This document shows positions 34,051 to 42,535 of a DNA stretch of 64,000 nucleotides, piece after piece. The stretch is from Candidatus Bathyarchaeota archaeon (lineage in GTDB: Archaea; Thermoproteota; Bathyarchaeia; Bathyarchaeales; Bathycorpusculaceae). The notes beneath the pieces were generated by a model. That model had not been told where the DNA came from and did not search any database. It was given only the letters and a program-made list of their open reading frames with translations. The stretch is from contig JARYLR010000002.1 in the NCBI GenBank assembly GCA_029907545.1, positions 1 to 64,000 of the forward strand, written 5' to 3'. The stretch's first letter is position 1. The number at the start of each line of letters is the position of its first letter. A program made the position numbers and the translations under genes.

Positions 34051-35775
34051 CTAGCCACATCGTGCTGCGTGTCTTCGCCTATGTGCGGTGCTTGAAAGCA
34101 ACGTTACTGCTGTGAAAAGCAGGAGAAACATCCATTGCGGGTACTCATAGGTGATTGTCACTTCGAGAGTGGAGTGCTCGTAGCAGAAGAATATCCAGCG
34201 GTTGCTTCCATCGTCACGCAGCATGTAGTTGGCGAAGTAGGGTTCTTCGCCGTTAATGATTACCTTGTATGTCTGGTTCATGACCGAGTGGGGGATTCGA
34301 ATGCGGCAGAAGCCGAAAAGCTGGGAGATCGATGTGTTTGAGACATGCATTTTGATCATGCTTTGTTGCGCAGAGAACTGCAGATTGTTTATTGTGGAGT
34401 TGGAGATTACGTCTATTGAGTAGCTTGCGGAAATGTTGAAGCTGCTGAATGCCCCCATTAAGGGGTAACGGTCAACGTTGCTTGACGTGACGGTGTAGCT
34501 GGTGTCGCCTATTCCATCTCTGTTTTCGTCTGTTCCGTTGAAGTTGCTCCAGTAGTTGCCTTCGAAACCGTTATCAAGAAAGTTTTTAGCTTTGTTGCTG
34601 TGTGCCTGCTGGTTGTTGTCGATGAAGCTGTTGTAGAAGATGAAGCTGTCGTCGGAGTGGTCTAGCCATAGCCCGTAGTCGTTATTCGAGAAAGTGTTGG
34701 CGCAGATGAAATTTGAGGCGCTGTTCCAGAAGAGGTCGGCTCCGTGGCTGCTGTTGGAGATTGTGTTATATGAGATTACGTTGTTGTCGCTGTACCAGTA
34801 GACGCCTACGCCGAGGTAGCTGTTTGAGAAGAAGCTGTTTCGGGTAGCTACGTTGCCGTCGCTGTTGCGGTTAACACAAAAACCATAGATGTTATTTGAA
34901 ACCGAATTATCTGAGATCATGTTGCCGTTGGAGTCATGCAGATTAACTCCATAGAAGGCATTAGCGTGTATGGTGTTTCTGCTGATTGTGTTGGCATGGG
35001 AGTTCTTGAGCCTTATGCCGTCATCAAGGTTTGAACGAACAATATTGTCTCGAACCGTGCAGTTTGATGATTTATAGACCAGTATGCCCACATAGTTATC
35101 CGAGACAATGTTACCGCTTATGTTAGAGCTATTCGCGCCTTCCGCAATGTAGACGCCGCTGTCCCAGTTTTGTCTTCCGCTGTTTTGAATAATAAAGCCT
35201 TCAATGCGGGCGTTAGGGGCAGTTATGGTTACAACGTTTCCTGTGAAATTGCCATCGATAATTGTTTGGGTTTCGTCCTCACCTATCAGTGAGATAGTTT
35301 TGTTCACGACGAGATTCTCACAGTAGGCTCCTGAGGAAACGAAAAGCGCAGTTCCGGCTGCCGCGCTGTTTATTGCTTCTTGTATGGATGAAAACTTTAC
35401 ATAGACATCGTAGCCGAGGCTGTTCCACGCGGCTATTCCTCCAACCATGTTGTAAACGCAGAAAAAGCCAGCCTCCTCGAGTATCTGGCTTGCTGCAGCG
35501 CTTCTTGAGCCTGTTCTGCAATAGACAAGGATTTCGCTTGACTTGTCCAGTTCGCTCAGTCTGCTTTCCAGCTGGTGCAGTGGGATTAGCTTGGCGTTTC
35601 TTATGTGCCCTGACTCGTATTCGCTTTGGTTTCTTACGTCTAAAATAGCTAGTGAAGGGTTGGATTCGATTAGTGTTTTTGCTTCTGAAACCGTGACATC
35701 TGCGCAGTACTGGAAGAGAGTTGGCTTAAAGAACAGGGAAAAAAGCAGGAAAATCAGCACGAGTTTTTGAAGCAT
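34051..35775 (-). CDS. Secreted rhodanese-NosD fusion protein
   Basis: A 574-residue surface protein: signal peptide (1-22), a rhodanese domain at about 28-125 with the active-site loop CRTGSRS (Cys86), then about 14 right-handed beta-helix NosD-type repeats (N-x-I-x-N patterns such as NNVISYNTISNS), a short C-terminal beta domain and a terminal membrane span with basic residues. Rhodaneses transfer sulfur from thiosulfate or persulfides. NosD-like helices bind polysaccharides or act in copper-centre assembly. An extracytoplasmic rhodanese tied to a beta-helix is unusual, and its role is unknown. Confidence 0.85.
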   Translation of the reverse strand: MLQKLVLIFLLFSLFFKPTLFQYCADVTVSEAKTLIESNPSLAILDVRNQSEYESGHIRNAKLIPLHQLESRLSELDKSSEILVYCRTGSRSAAASQILEEAGFFCVYNMVGGIAAWNSLGYDVYVKFSSIQEAINSAAAGTALFVSSGAYCENLVVNKTISLIGEDETQTIIDGNFTGNVVTITAPNARIEGFIIQNSGRQNWDSGVYIAEGANSSNISGNIVSDNYVGILVYKSSNCTVRDNIVRSNLDDGIRLKNSHANTISRNTIHANAFYGVNLHDSNGNMISDNSVSNNIYGFCVNRNSDGNVATRNSFFSNSYLGVGVYWYSDNNVISYNTISNSSHGADLFWNSASNFICANTFSNNDYGLWLDHSDDSFIFYNSFIDNNQQAHSNKAKNFLDNGFEGNYWSNFNGTDENRDGIGDTSYTVTSSNVDRYPLMGAFSSFNISASYSIDVISNSTINNLQFSAQQSMIKMHVSNTSISQLFGFCRIRIPHSVMNQTYKVIINGEEPYFANYMLRDDGSNRWIFFCYEHSTLEVTITYEYPQWMFLLLFTAVTLLSSTAHRRRHAARCG

Positions 35776-35850
35776 GGTCTTCGCTATAAAATGGGGTTTG
35801 CCGATTTTTATGAGTTTTGCAGCCCTCTCCAGAAAAGAACACCAATGTGT

Positions 35851-36717
35851 TTACTGCTTGGCTGATGTCTGCATAAGCCATGAGCCATCGCACGTAGCAG
35901 TGTTTAGGTAGCTTAGTCCTTCGCGGCACGTGCCAAACCTCATACCAAAGCTTGTCACAGCGTCGCGCACAGCTTTCATCAGTTTGAGCCGCAGTTCTTT
36001 AGGTAAGACCACGTAGCTGCCTAGCTTCTCGCCTTTCTCGAAGTATAAAGGTCTCAGTCTCTCAGCAGTCTTGGGCAGTGCCGCAGAAAACCTTTGCCAG
36101 TTATCGTGCCTGATCTTGTATGTTGAGCTTATCACATGCTTAACCCCTATCTCGGCAAGCGTCTTAACCAAGGCTTGGGAGTCGTCATTCACGAAGGGAA
36201 TGATTGGATCTATTCTTACGGACGCAGAGATCCCTTTAGAAATTAGGGTTTCAACCGCCCTTAGGCGCTCGGCTGGCGAAGGAGAATAAGGCTCGGTCAG
36301 CTTTGCCAATGCTTCATCTATGGTTGTAATGGTTATAGAGACCATCGAGCATGTTTTGCTCAGCAGGTCAATGTCTCTCGTGACCGTTGTTCCTTTTGTA
36401 ATGATCTGCAGCTTGCAGGACGCTTTCGAAAGAATCTCAAGGCAACGGCGAGTTAAACATCTCTCAGCCTCCGCTTCAGGATAGGGATCTGAAGAATTCG
36501 CCATTGACACGGCTTCACCTTTCAACTTTCCGACTTCTCTCCTTAGCCTTGAAATCAGCTCCTTTTTCGGCCGACACTCAAAAAACCGTGGAATATAGCT
36601 AGATGCATAACAGTACACACATCCGTGATCGCAGCCAGTGTAAGGATTAAATGTCAACTTAGGCGGACAACTGCAAAGTCTGGAACGCCAAGGATCAAAT
36701 CTTGAAATCAGCCCCAC
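35851..36717 (-). CDS. Radical SAM protein, SPL-like
   Basis: A 288-residue radical SAM enzyme; the cluster motif is CDHGCVYC (Cys29, Cys33, Cys36), followed by the typical KGEAVSMANSSDPY strand. C-terminal cysteines (FGTCREG and ATCDGS) may bind a second metal. The set resembles spore-photoproduct-lyase-like proteins (COG1533), whose archaeal members are of unknown reaction. It is a stand-alone gene between secreted protein genes. Confidence 0.85.
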   Translation of the reverse strand: MGLISRFDPWRSRLCSCPPKLTFNPYTGCDHGCVYCYASSYIPRFFECRPKKELISRLRREVGKLKGEAVSMANSSDPYPEAEAERCLTRRCLEILSKASCKLQIITKGTTVTRDIDLLSKTCSMVSITITTIDEALAKLTEPYSPSPAERLRAVETLISKGISASVRIDPIIPFVNDDSQALVKTLAEIGVKHVISSTYKIRHDNWQRFSAALPKTAERLRPLYFEKGEKLGSYVVLPKELRLKLMKAVRDAVTSFGMRFGTCREGLSYLNTATCDGSWLMQTSAKQ

Positions 36718-36854
36718 GAAACGCCACTAAAGCTAACTATCACGAAAACAGCAACAAAAACCATTCGCAAAAAACACATTTCAGACCCTATATAAAAGGG
36801 GTTCAGAAACCGCCCACACCTAAAAGGCTCAAACTTCTTGCAGATCAAACGTGA

Positions 36855-37334
36855 TTACAGCCTTTTGCTCATAAGATAGGCATCTTCTCCATCAGCGTAA
36901 TAACCGTTGATCGTACGTATAACCTCGAAACCAAGCTTCTTGTAAAGGCTTATCGCCGGCTCATTGGTCACCCTAACCTCCAAATAGCACTGTTTTGCCC
37001 CATACCTCGTTTTCATATTCTCCGTTGCCTTCTCAACAATCGCCTCAGCAACGCCTTTCCGCCTGTGCTCAGGCACTACAGCAACCGAGACAATATGCCC
37101 CTTTCTAACAAGCCCGCCTAAACCAAAGTTTGATAACCCTACCTCAACTCGACACATGATATAGCCAATAATCTTTCCGTCTTCCTCAGCCACGATAAAA
37201 GCCTCTGGAAACCGCCTGAAAAGATCAATAAAGAAAAAGTCAGTATAGTTCTCAGGCAGGCACTCACGATTGATTTCGGTAACCCGCCGCAGATCCTCAA
37301 TCTGAAAACCCCGAAGCCTAAACGTGTTCTGCAT
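36855..37334 (-). CDS. N-terminal (RimI/ARD1-type) acetyltransferase
   Basis: A 159-residue GNAT enzyme close to archaeal ARD1/RimI, which acetylates protein N-termini. Motifs: IVSVAVVPEHRRKGVAEAIVEKA for acetyl-CoA binding (about 86-108), YLEVRVTNEPAISLYKKLGFE for the substrate end. Length and motif spacing match the family. Its neighbours give no functional hint. Confidence 0.85.
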   Translation of the reverse strand: MQNTFRLRGFQIEDLRRVTEINRECLPENYTDFFFIDLFRRFPEAFIVAEEDGKIIGYIMCRVEVGLSNFGLGGLVRKGHIVSVAVVPEHRRKGVAEAIVEKATENMKTRYGAKQCYLEVRVTNEPAISLYKKLGFEVIRTINGYYADGEDAYLMSKRL

Positions 37335-37367
37335 TTCATCAGCTCCTAACGTGTTCTGAATACCGTG

Positions 37368-38672
37368 TTACTGGGCAACCTCCGCAATCTCCGCTTGCTT
37401 TTCAGTCACCCTAATCTCTGGCAAGGTGAAGCTGCCTAAGGGCATAGCCCAAACCCGTCCATTTCTGCCCACAATATTGAAAGCATCATTTAACGCGTCA
37501 TTGACCGCTCTAGCCGTCTTCAACCTGAAAATCTGTGCAGCATAGTAGTCAGGCATCGAGGAAACCAAGATAATCGTGTGATTCTGCAAGGCATGAAGCA
37601 AGTAATACGTCTTATGCCCTCCCCAAACAAAGTTGCGCTTAATCTCACGCTCCGCAGTCTTCAAATCATGAAACCTAACCATCCAATCATGAAATACCTC
37701 GTTGCCATGACCCTCAGAACACTCGGCTACCAGAACGATTACTCCACCGCGCTTAACGATTTCCAAAGCATTGTTCACAGCCTCACACGCTTCAAACAGG
37801 CTCACGTCAGTAGGATAGCCGCCAGCGCTAACAACCACGATGTCCGCTCGGCGATCAACCGGAATGCGATACATTTCGTCAACAAGTTTCACGCCTTCCA
37901 CAAACGCTTGCTCCATGTCGCCTGCAAAAGCCCTAACAGCCTCTCCTCTGGTGTTGGAAACTGTATTCAGAACAAAATCCACCTTAGCAAGCCCAGACGC
38001 CTCCACCATGTCAACGTAGACAGGGTTACCCTCCAAAACACCTGCTTTCGCACGCGCATCCAAAAGCATCGCATGATTATGCTTTATTGTGCTCTCACCC
38101 GCAATCCCGGGCAGAACACTTACGTGTCCACCACTATAACCCGCATAATTGTGAAGACATATGTCACCAGTCAAAATCCGCACGTCAGACTCAGCAAAAG
38201 TTCTGTTCAAGAAAACCTTATTTCCAAAAGTCTTTGTTGTCCCAACAAAAACTAGGTCTTGAGCACGGCAATCATGACTAACCCACTTCACCCGATTGAA
38301 AACCGCTTCCCCAAGAAGACGCAATGCCTCTTCACGCGTGACTACCCTGTGCACACCACAAGCAAAAATCACAGTAACATTCTCATCTTTGACTCCAGCT
38401 GCCTTCAACTCCTCAAGCAGAGGAGCCAGAAGCTTATCGCTTAAAGTCGCCCTCCTAGCAGCATCATCGACAACTATTGCAACCTTGCTTTCAGGCTTGG
38501 CGATCTCGCTGAGTCTTTTAGTGCCCAAAGGCTCGCATAAAGCCCTCCTAACCTCCGCAACAGGGTCAGCAACGCCAGTCTCTTCTCTCGGCTCAATTAG
38601 TCCTAAAAAGTTGCGGGTTGGAACCCTAACGCAGACCTCAGACTTTCCGTAGGGAAGCCAGACATCAACCAT
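37368..38672 (-). CDS. LarA-family nickel-pincer racemase homologue, cofactor lysine absent
   Basis: A DUF2088/LarA protein of 434 residues from the preferred ATG at 38672 (an upstream ATG at 38699 exists). LarA racemises lactate using a nickel pincer nucleotide bound to a lysine. In numbering from 38699, three histidines sit at His117 (GVHR), His183 (CLHNYAGYSGG) and His209 (KHNH). These correspond, with a constant offset of 9, to His108, His174 and His200 of Lactobacillus plantarum LarA. The lysine position (184+9=193) is Val in SGGHVSVLPG. Nickel pincer binding must then be non-covalent or absent. No larB, larC or larE is in the window. Confidence 0.8.
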   Translation of the reverse strand: MVDVWLPYGKSEVCVRVPTRNFLGLIEPREETGVADPVAEVRRALCEPLGTKRLSEIAKPESKVAIVVDDAARRATLSDKLLAPLLEELKAAGVKDENVTVIFACGVHRVVTREEALRLLGEAVFNRVKWVSHDCRAQDLVFVGTTKTFGNKVFLNRTFAESDVRILTGDICLHNYAGYSGGHVSVLPGIAGESTIKHNHAMLLDARAKAGVLEGNPVYVDMVEASGLAKVDFVLNTVSNTRGEAVRAFAGDMEQAFVEGVKLVDEMYRIPVDRRADIVVVSAGGYPTDVSLFEACEAVNNALEIVKRGGVIVLVAECSEGHGNEVFHDWMVRFHDLKTAEREIKRNFVWGGHKTYYLLHALQNHTIILVSSMPDYYAAQIFRLKTARAVNDALNDAFNIVGRNGRVWAMPLGSFTLPEIRVTEKQAEIAEVAQ

Positions 38673-38793
38673 GAGCAACGACCACAGATATGAAGACACA
38701 CATGCATGAAACTTTTAAGCCTTATCAAAGGACAAGCAGCATAAGTTCTTTAAAACACTATTCACAATAGATAAGAGTCAGCGAGGAACCTAA

Positions 38794-39486
38794 ATGTCAA
38801 TCCAAAAAACCCCGCAAAAAAATGAAATCCTATTTGCATGGTTCAACCGTTATGCCGGAGTAACCATAAAAACCCCAAAAAAAACCCTCGTCATAGACCC
38901 TGTGGACGTTAAATCAAAAACCTTCACAGATTTAGATGCAATCCTCATCACGCATGAGCATTATGACCACTTGGACCAAGCGCTAACTGCGGAAATACAG
39001 AAACTAACACAATGCAAAGTCATAGCCGACACGACATCAGCAAAGAGACTAAAAAACACCATCCCCCAGCACAAGCTACAGGAAGCAACAGTCGGCACCG
39101 AAATCGAACTGGACGACCTCAAAATAAGAGCGGAGAAATGCAATCACCCGCCTGCCACAACACCAATAACCTACCTGATAACAAGCGAAGACGGAGTGAA
39201 AATCTTCCACACAGCAGACAGCCTTCCCTACCCTGAAATGGCAGCTATAGGAGAAAAAGAAAAACCAGACATAGTTTTCTGCACGGTAGCAATCGCTCCT
39301 GGAACATCACCTGAAACAGGAGTCGAGATAGCTAGACTCACCAAACCCAAAGTTGCTGTGCCATATCACACAGGCTCGCATACAGATCAGAAAAGATTCT
39401 CAGAATTGCTGAAGAAGGAACTGCCCAAGACCACATGCTTGATACCGGAACTTGGAAAGATCTACCAAGTCTCTAAAAGAGCGTGA
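38794..39486 (+). CDS. Metallo-beta-lactamase-fold hydrolase, UPF0173-like
   Basis: A 230-residue protein with the metal motif THEHYDHLD (His54, His56, Asp58, His59) and further His in KCNHPPA and FHTADSLPY, typical of the UPF0173/YtkL-type cytoplasmic hydrolases. The reaction is unknown. Four bases separate its stop (39486) from the PyrE start, so they are co-transcribed. Confidence 0.82.
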   Translation: MSIQKTPQKNEILFAWFNRYAGVTIKTPKKTLVIDPVDVKSKTFTDLDAILITHEHYDHLDQALTAEIQKLTQCKVIADTTSAKRLKNTIPQHKLQEATVGTEIELDDLKIRAEKCNHPPATTPITYLITSEDGVKIFHTADSLPYPEMAAIGEKEKPDIVFCTVAIAPGTSPETGVEIARLTKPKVAVPYHTGSHTDQKRFSELLKKELPKTTCLIPELGKIYQVSKRA

Positions 39487-39490
39487 ACAC

Positions 39491-40120
39491 ATGCCCACGG
39501 AAAAAGCCGGCGAGACGGTAAGAACTGAAGTCTGCAGAATACTGAACAAGATAGGGGCACTGCAATTCGGCGCCTTCAAGCTTACAAGCGGAAAAATAAG
39601 CCCCTATTATATAGATCTAAGAGTTGTGCCAAGCTTCCCAGACGCCTTCCAGAAAATAATGGGCTTTTACACTTCATTCATCAAAGAAGACATAGGTACA
39701 GAGAACTTTGAAGGAATAGCCGGTATCCCTGTGGCAGGCATACCGTTTGCATCACTAGTCGCCTACAACCTCCGCAAACCCTTTCTCTACGTACGCAAAG
39801 GCGAACGTCTACATGGGAGACAAAGAAGAATCGAAGGAGTGCTTTCGCCTGGAAACCGCATTCTCCTTGTTGATGACTTGGCTACCACAGGCTTATCCTT
39901 AAAGAAGGCGGCAAAAGCTATAGCAGCAGAAGGCGGAGTTGTTAAAGACGCTGCAGTGCTTATCGACAGACAAGAAAGCGGCAAAGAAAAACTGAAAGAA
40001 GAGGATATAAGCCTTCACTCACTGCTTAACATCAGCGAAATAGCGACAACGCTTTATGAAACCGAAACGATAAGCGAAATGCAGCTAAAAACAATTCTGA
40101 AACAAATCAAGAAAAAATAG
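39491..40120 (+). CDS. pyrE: Orotate phosphoribosyltransferase
   Basis: A 209-residue type I phosphoribosyltransferase that makes orotidine 5'-phosphate in pyrimidine synthesis. The PRPP site is RILLVDDLATTGLSL; the N-terminal part has FKLTSGKISPYYIDLR, characteristic of PyrE. The start at 39491 is chosen because it follows the upstream stop by 4 bases and matches the family length; a longer frame overlaps the neighbour. No other pyr gene is present. Confidence 0.88.
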   Translation: MPTEKAGETVRTEVCRILNKIGALQFGAFKLTSGKISPYYIDLRVVPSFPDAFQKIMGFYTSFIKEDIGTENFEGIAGIPVAGIPFASLVAYNLRKPFLYVRKGERLHGRQRRIEGVLSPGNRILLVDDLATTGLSLKKAAKAIAAEGGVVKDAAVLIDRQESGKEKLKEEDISLHSLLNISEIATTLYETETISEMQLKTILKQIKKK

Positions 40121-40142
40121 GAAGCAGTTTCAGCCAAGCATG

Positions 40143-40703
40143 CTACTCATAGAAGATTAGGTCCTTTTGCTCTAGAATCCCGTGAAGCTTATGCACCGCA
40201 TCATAGACGTCTTGCTCTCTCTTTGCGCCCGTGCACACCAGCTTGCCGCTTGCAAACAGAAGTATGACAACCTTTGGCTCATCCATCCGGAAAATGAGAC
40301 CAGGAAACTGCTCCGGCTCGTACATCGTCTTTCCGAGAGTGTAAGCTGCCTTCTCCAAGTCTATAAGACCGCCTAACCCAGCAGAAGCAACAATGTTCTG
40401 AATCTTCAGCTCAGGCTTACTGATTATGATGATGCCGCCTTTCTTCAGCTCTTTGATCACCTTCATAACCGCGCTTCGCGCTTCTTTCTCAGACTTGGCG
40501 CCAGTGCAAACCATCTTGCCAGAATTAAAAATCAACGTAGCCGTCTTAGGTCTCTTAAGCCTGAAAACTAGGCCTGGAAACTGTTCAGGTCGATACTCCA
40601 CGCCTGGATAGCCCTTCACAACCGCGTTCAAGTCAACCTTCTGATTGAGAGTCGCAGAGGCAACCACATTCTCAATGCTTATTACTGCTTTCGCCTTAGG
40701 CAT
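40143..40703 (-). CDS. tbp: TATA-binding protein
   Basis: A 186-residue TBP with the two symmetric repeats: IENVVASATLNQKVDL and IQNIVASAGLGGLIDL, each followed by EYRPEQFPGLVFR or MYEPEQFPGLIFR and SGK-VCTGAK. It bends promoter DNA with TFB to recruit RNA polymerase. The length is normal for archaea. It confirms an archaeal host. Two tandem TATA-like boxes lie upstream. Confidence 0.96.
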   Translation of the reverse strand: MPKAKAVISIENVVASATLNQKVDLNAVVKGYPGVEYRPEQFPGLVFRLKRPKTATLIFNSGKMVCTGAKSEKEARSAVMKVIKELKKGGIIIISKPELKIQNIVASAGLGGLIDLEKAAYTLGKTMYEPEQFPGLIFRMDEPKVVILLFASGKLVCTGAKREQDVYDAVHKLHGILEQKDLIFYE

Positions 40704-40740
40704 TCATTACCACTTCTTAGTTAGTGAATGAGAAGCACCC

Positions 40741-40758
40741 TTTATAAGCTTTATAAGC
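40741..40758 (-). promoter_or_regulatory. Two tandem TATA-like boxes upstream of tbp
   Basis: TTTATAAGC occurs twice head to tail (40741-40749, 40750-40758); on the minus strand they read as GCTTATAAA boxes, 38-55 bases upstream of the TBP start. Twin boxes could give two start sites or allow the protein to influence its own promoter; this is inference. Confidence 0.5.
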
Positions 40759-40818
40759 TCCAAACCAAGATAGCCACGCTTCTAAACCGACTAGTCGAAA
40801 GGAGCACAGCTAAGCTTG

Positions 40819-41430
40819 TTAGTCGCCACTGTATGCAGTTTGTTTTTTAGCGCGCGTAAAGATAGGTAAGATAATTTCTACAACCACAAGAATGATTATG
40901 AATAGAATGATGATGAATACCCCAGAAGAGTTGCGCATGAAAAGTGCGAGATGACCAACCCAAGGGATCCGCATAACCACCTTCCCGATAACTTGCTCGC
41001 CTGAAATGGGCGAGTCCTCAGCAGAATTGCCGTCTCCTTTGGTCACGATGAATGTCTGATTCCCAACTGTATATTTTCTAATAGCCCTATGCACGATAAG
41101 TTCGCTTGAGCCTCCACTTGATCGTTGATAGATGATGACATCTCCCTCAGGCTCTGGTGCTGCATGTATTTCTTCCGGGCTTACTCCTTGAACTATGATC
41201 AAGTCTCCCACGTGAAGAGTTTTTTCAAAAGGATGACCCCAACCATCGCATTGTGGTCCCGGAAGCTTGCACATACTTCCAGACGCAACAGCTAATGCTG
41301 GATACTGTGTGCGCAGCAAGGCTTGGGCAACGTACCATACGCTAACAACTATGGCAATTATCGCAACTATCATGATTACTGTTTGAACATATTCATTTTT
41401 CCACAGCTTCTTGCTCTTCGAGTTTTCCAA
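40819..41430 (-). CDS. Archaeal signal peptidase I (S26B type)
   Basis: A 203-residue membrane peptidase that removes signal peptides from exported proteins. N-terminal span at residues 16-38, catalytic Ser in SGSM (Ser52), His in IVHRAI, an acidic KGDGNSAED motif, and a C-terminal span (about 165-190). The SGSM motif with His instead of Lys marks the archaeal/ER type. The target set would include the secreted proteins in this window. Confidence 0.9.
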   Translation of the reverse strand: MENSKSKKLWKNEYVQTVIMIVAIIAIVVSVWYVAQALLRTQYPALAVASGSMCKLPGPQCDGWGHPFEKTLHVGDLIIVQGVSPEEIHAAPEPEGDVIIYQRSSGGSSELIVHRAIRKYTVGNQTFIVTKGDGNSAEDSPISGEQVIGKVVMRIPWVGHLALFMRNSSGVFIIILFIIILVVVEIILPIFTRAKKQTAYSGD

Positions 41431-41532
41431 TATTCCGCCTTCTTATGAATAAATACTCTGAAGGAATAAGCATGCAGTATCTAAGACTTAACGTTTTACA
41501 TAAGAAAAAGAATGGGGGAAGGAGGGATAAGC

Positions 41533-41742
41533 TTAAAGCTCTATGCCTTCAGAACCCAGTTTAGCCTTGCTCACGATTCCCTTGAACTTCTTGCCGCAGT
41601 TAGGACACTCATACATGCCGAATATGGTTACGGTTATTCGCATGTTCTTGTCGGGGAAAGGAGCCACAAGCTCCCATGTCTTGTACGGATCTTTCGGCGG
41701 TGTTCGGCATTCAGGGCAGAGATTTTCTCTTTTTTTCGGCAT
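41533..41742 (-). CDS. Small zinc-ribbon protein
   Basis: A 69-residue protein with two Cys pairs, CPECRTPP and CPNCGKKF, joined by strands (TWELVAPFPDKNMRITVTI, FGMYECP), making a zinc ribbon. It is conserved-looking in archaea with no defined role; RNA-polymerase-linked or ribosome-linked roles are known for similar ribbons. It is 25 bases downstream of another zinc-ribbon gene on the same strand, with a similar strand order, so the two may be related by duplication. Confidence 0.7.
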   Translation of the reverse strand: MPKKRENLCPECRTPPKDPYKTWELVAPFPDKNMRITVTIFGMYECPNCGKKFKGIVSKAKLGSEGIEL

Positions 41743-41767
41743 GCTGGCAGTCAGCTTCCTTAAGCGC

Positions 41768-41938
41768 CTATATCTTCTTCTTGTTCAAGACTTCTCGGAA
41801 GGGCTTGTGACACTTCGGGCAGTCAAATAGGCCTATTTCTAACTGGATTCTTTTTCCAGACTTGTCTGGGCGTCCAGCCATTGTCCATTTCTTCTTTGGC
41901 GTGGAGACCATGGTTCCGCATTTTGGACATTTTGCCAT
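41768..41938 (-). CDS. Small zinc-ribbon protein (56 residues)
   Basis: The minus-strand frame from ATG 41938 to the stop at 41768-41770 gives 56 residues with two CPxC pairs, KCPKCGTM and FDCPKCHKPF, joined by a basic middle (KKKWTMAGRPDKSGKR) and IQLEIGLF. A perfect GGAGG (41946-41950) sits 7 bases before the start. It resembles the 69-residue ribbon protein next to it and probably forms a pair with it. Nucleic-acid binding is likely from charge, not shown. Confidence 0.8.
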   Translation of the reverse strand: MAKCPKCGTMVSTPKKKWTMAGRPDKSGKRIQLEIGLFDCPKCHKPFREVLNKKKI

Positions 41939-41950
41939 GTATTTTCCTCC

Positions 41951-42535
41951 AATGTACTACGGTCTCATGGTTTCTCATGATGATGGATAAAAAACTTTCC
42001 ATTGTTTTCGGATTGAAAAACGTTAGGCAACCATGCGGTTTAGACACCTTCGTTGCAAAGAATGAATAATCTCTGCAAAACATTAAAGTTCAAAATTAAA
42101 AAACCGCTCCATGGCAGCTCCAAATACTATTTAGACAAGCATGGAACTTCGCTAACAAAGCCCATTGCATGCAAAATCGCGACAAAATACGTAGCAATTC
42201 ATCTTAAAATAATGAATCAAGTGTTGTCTGCGTGCAAAAAATTGAGGTTTAGCGCTTGTTCAGCAATAACGAAAATGAAATTAAAGCCAAAAAATCGATT
42301 GCTAAAGTTAAATCGAGTAATCTGTTGCATATTTAATTCAAAAAATGCGCAAAGCCCAGATGTAATTGCGCTTAAACTGGCAAAAATAAACATGCAAGAA
42401 ATAACGTTCTTCTCTATGATGAAGCCATATTGCCCCAACCAGCCGCTGCGTCACCGCATCCCAAACATATGTAGCTTCCAAAATGCTTTTACACAGCCGT
42501 CTGTAGCTATTTCTAGAAAATCGGAGTTTGCTGGC
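41951..42535. other. 585 bases without a convincing gene
   Basis: Lies between the zinc-ribbon pair and the helicase. A plus-strand frame is open from TTG at 42053 to the helicase start, but its composition (Lys-, Asn- and Cys-rich, no repeats of hydrophobic pattern) looks random and no homologue is recognised. No tRNA or hairpin of note was seen. It may hold a decayed gene or untranslated leader. Confidence 0.4.

Noticed and set aside
42053-42535. Long open frame just before the helicase
   Set aside because: Lys/Asn/Cys-rich, no family pattern, no ribosome-binding site at its TTG; it is open by chance in AT-rich DNA or a decayed gene, so reported only as a gap.
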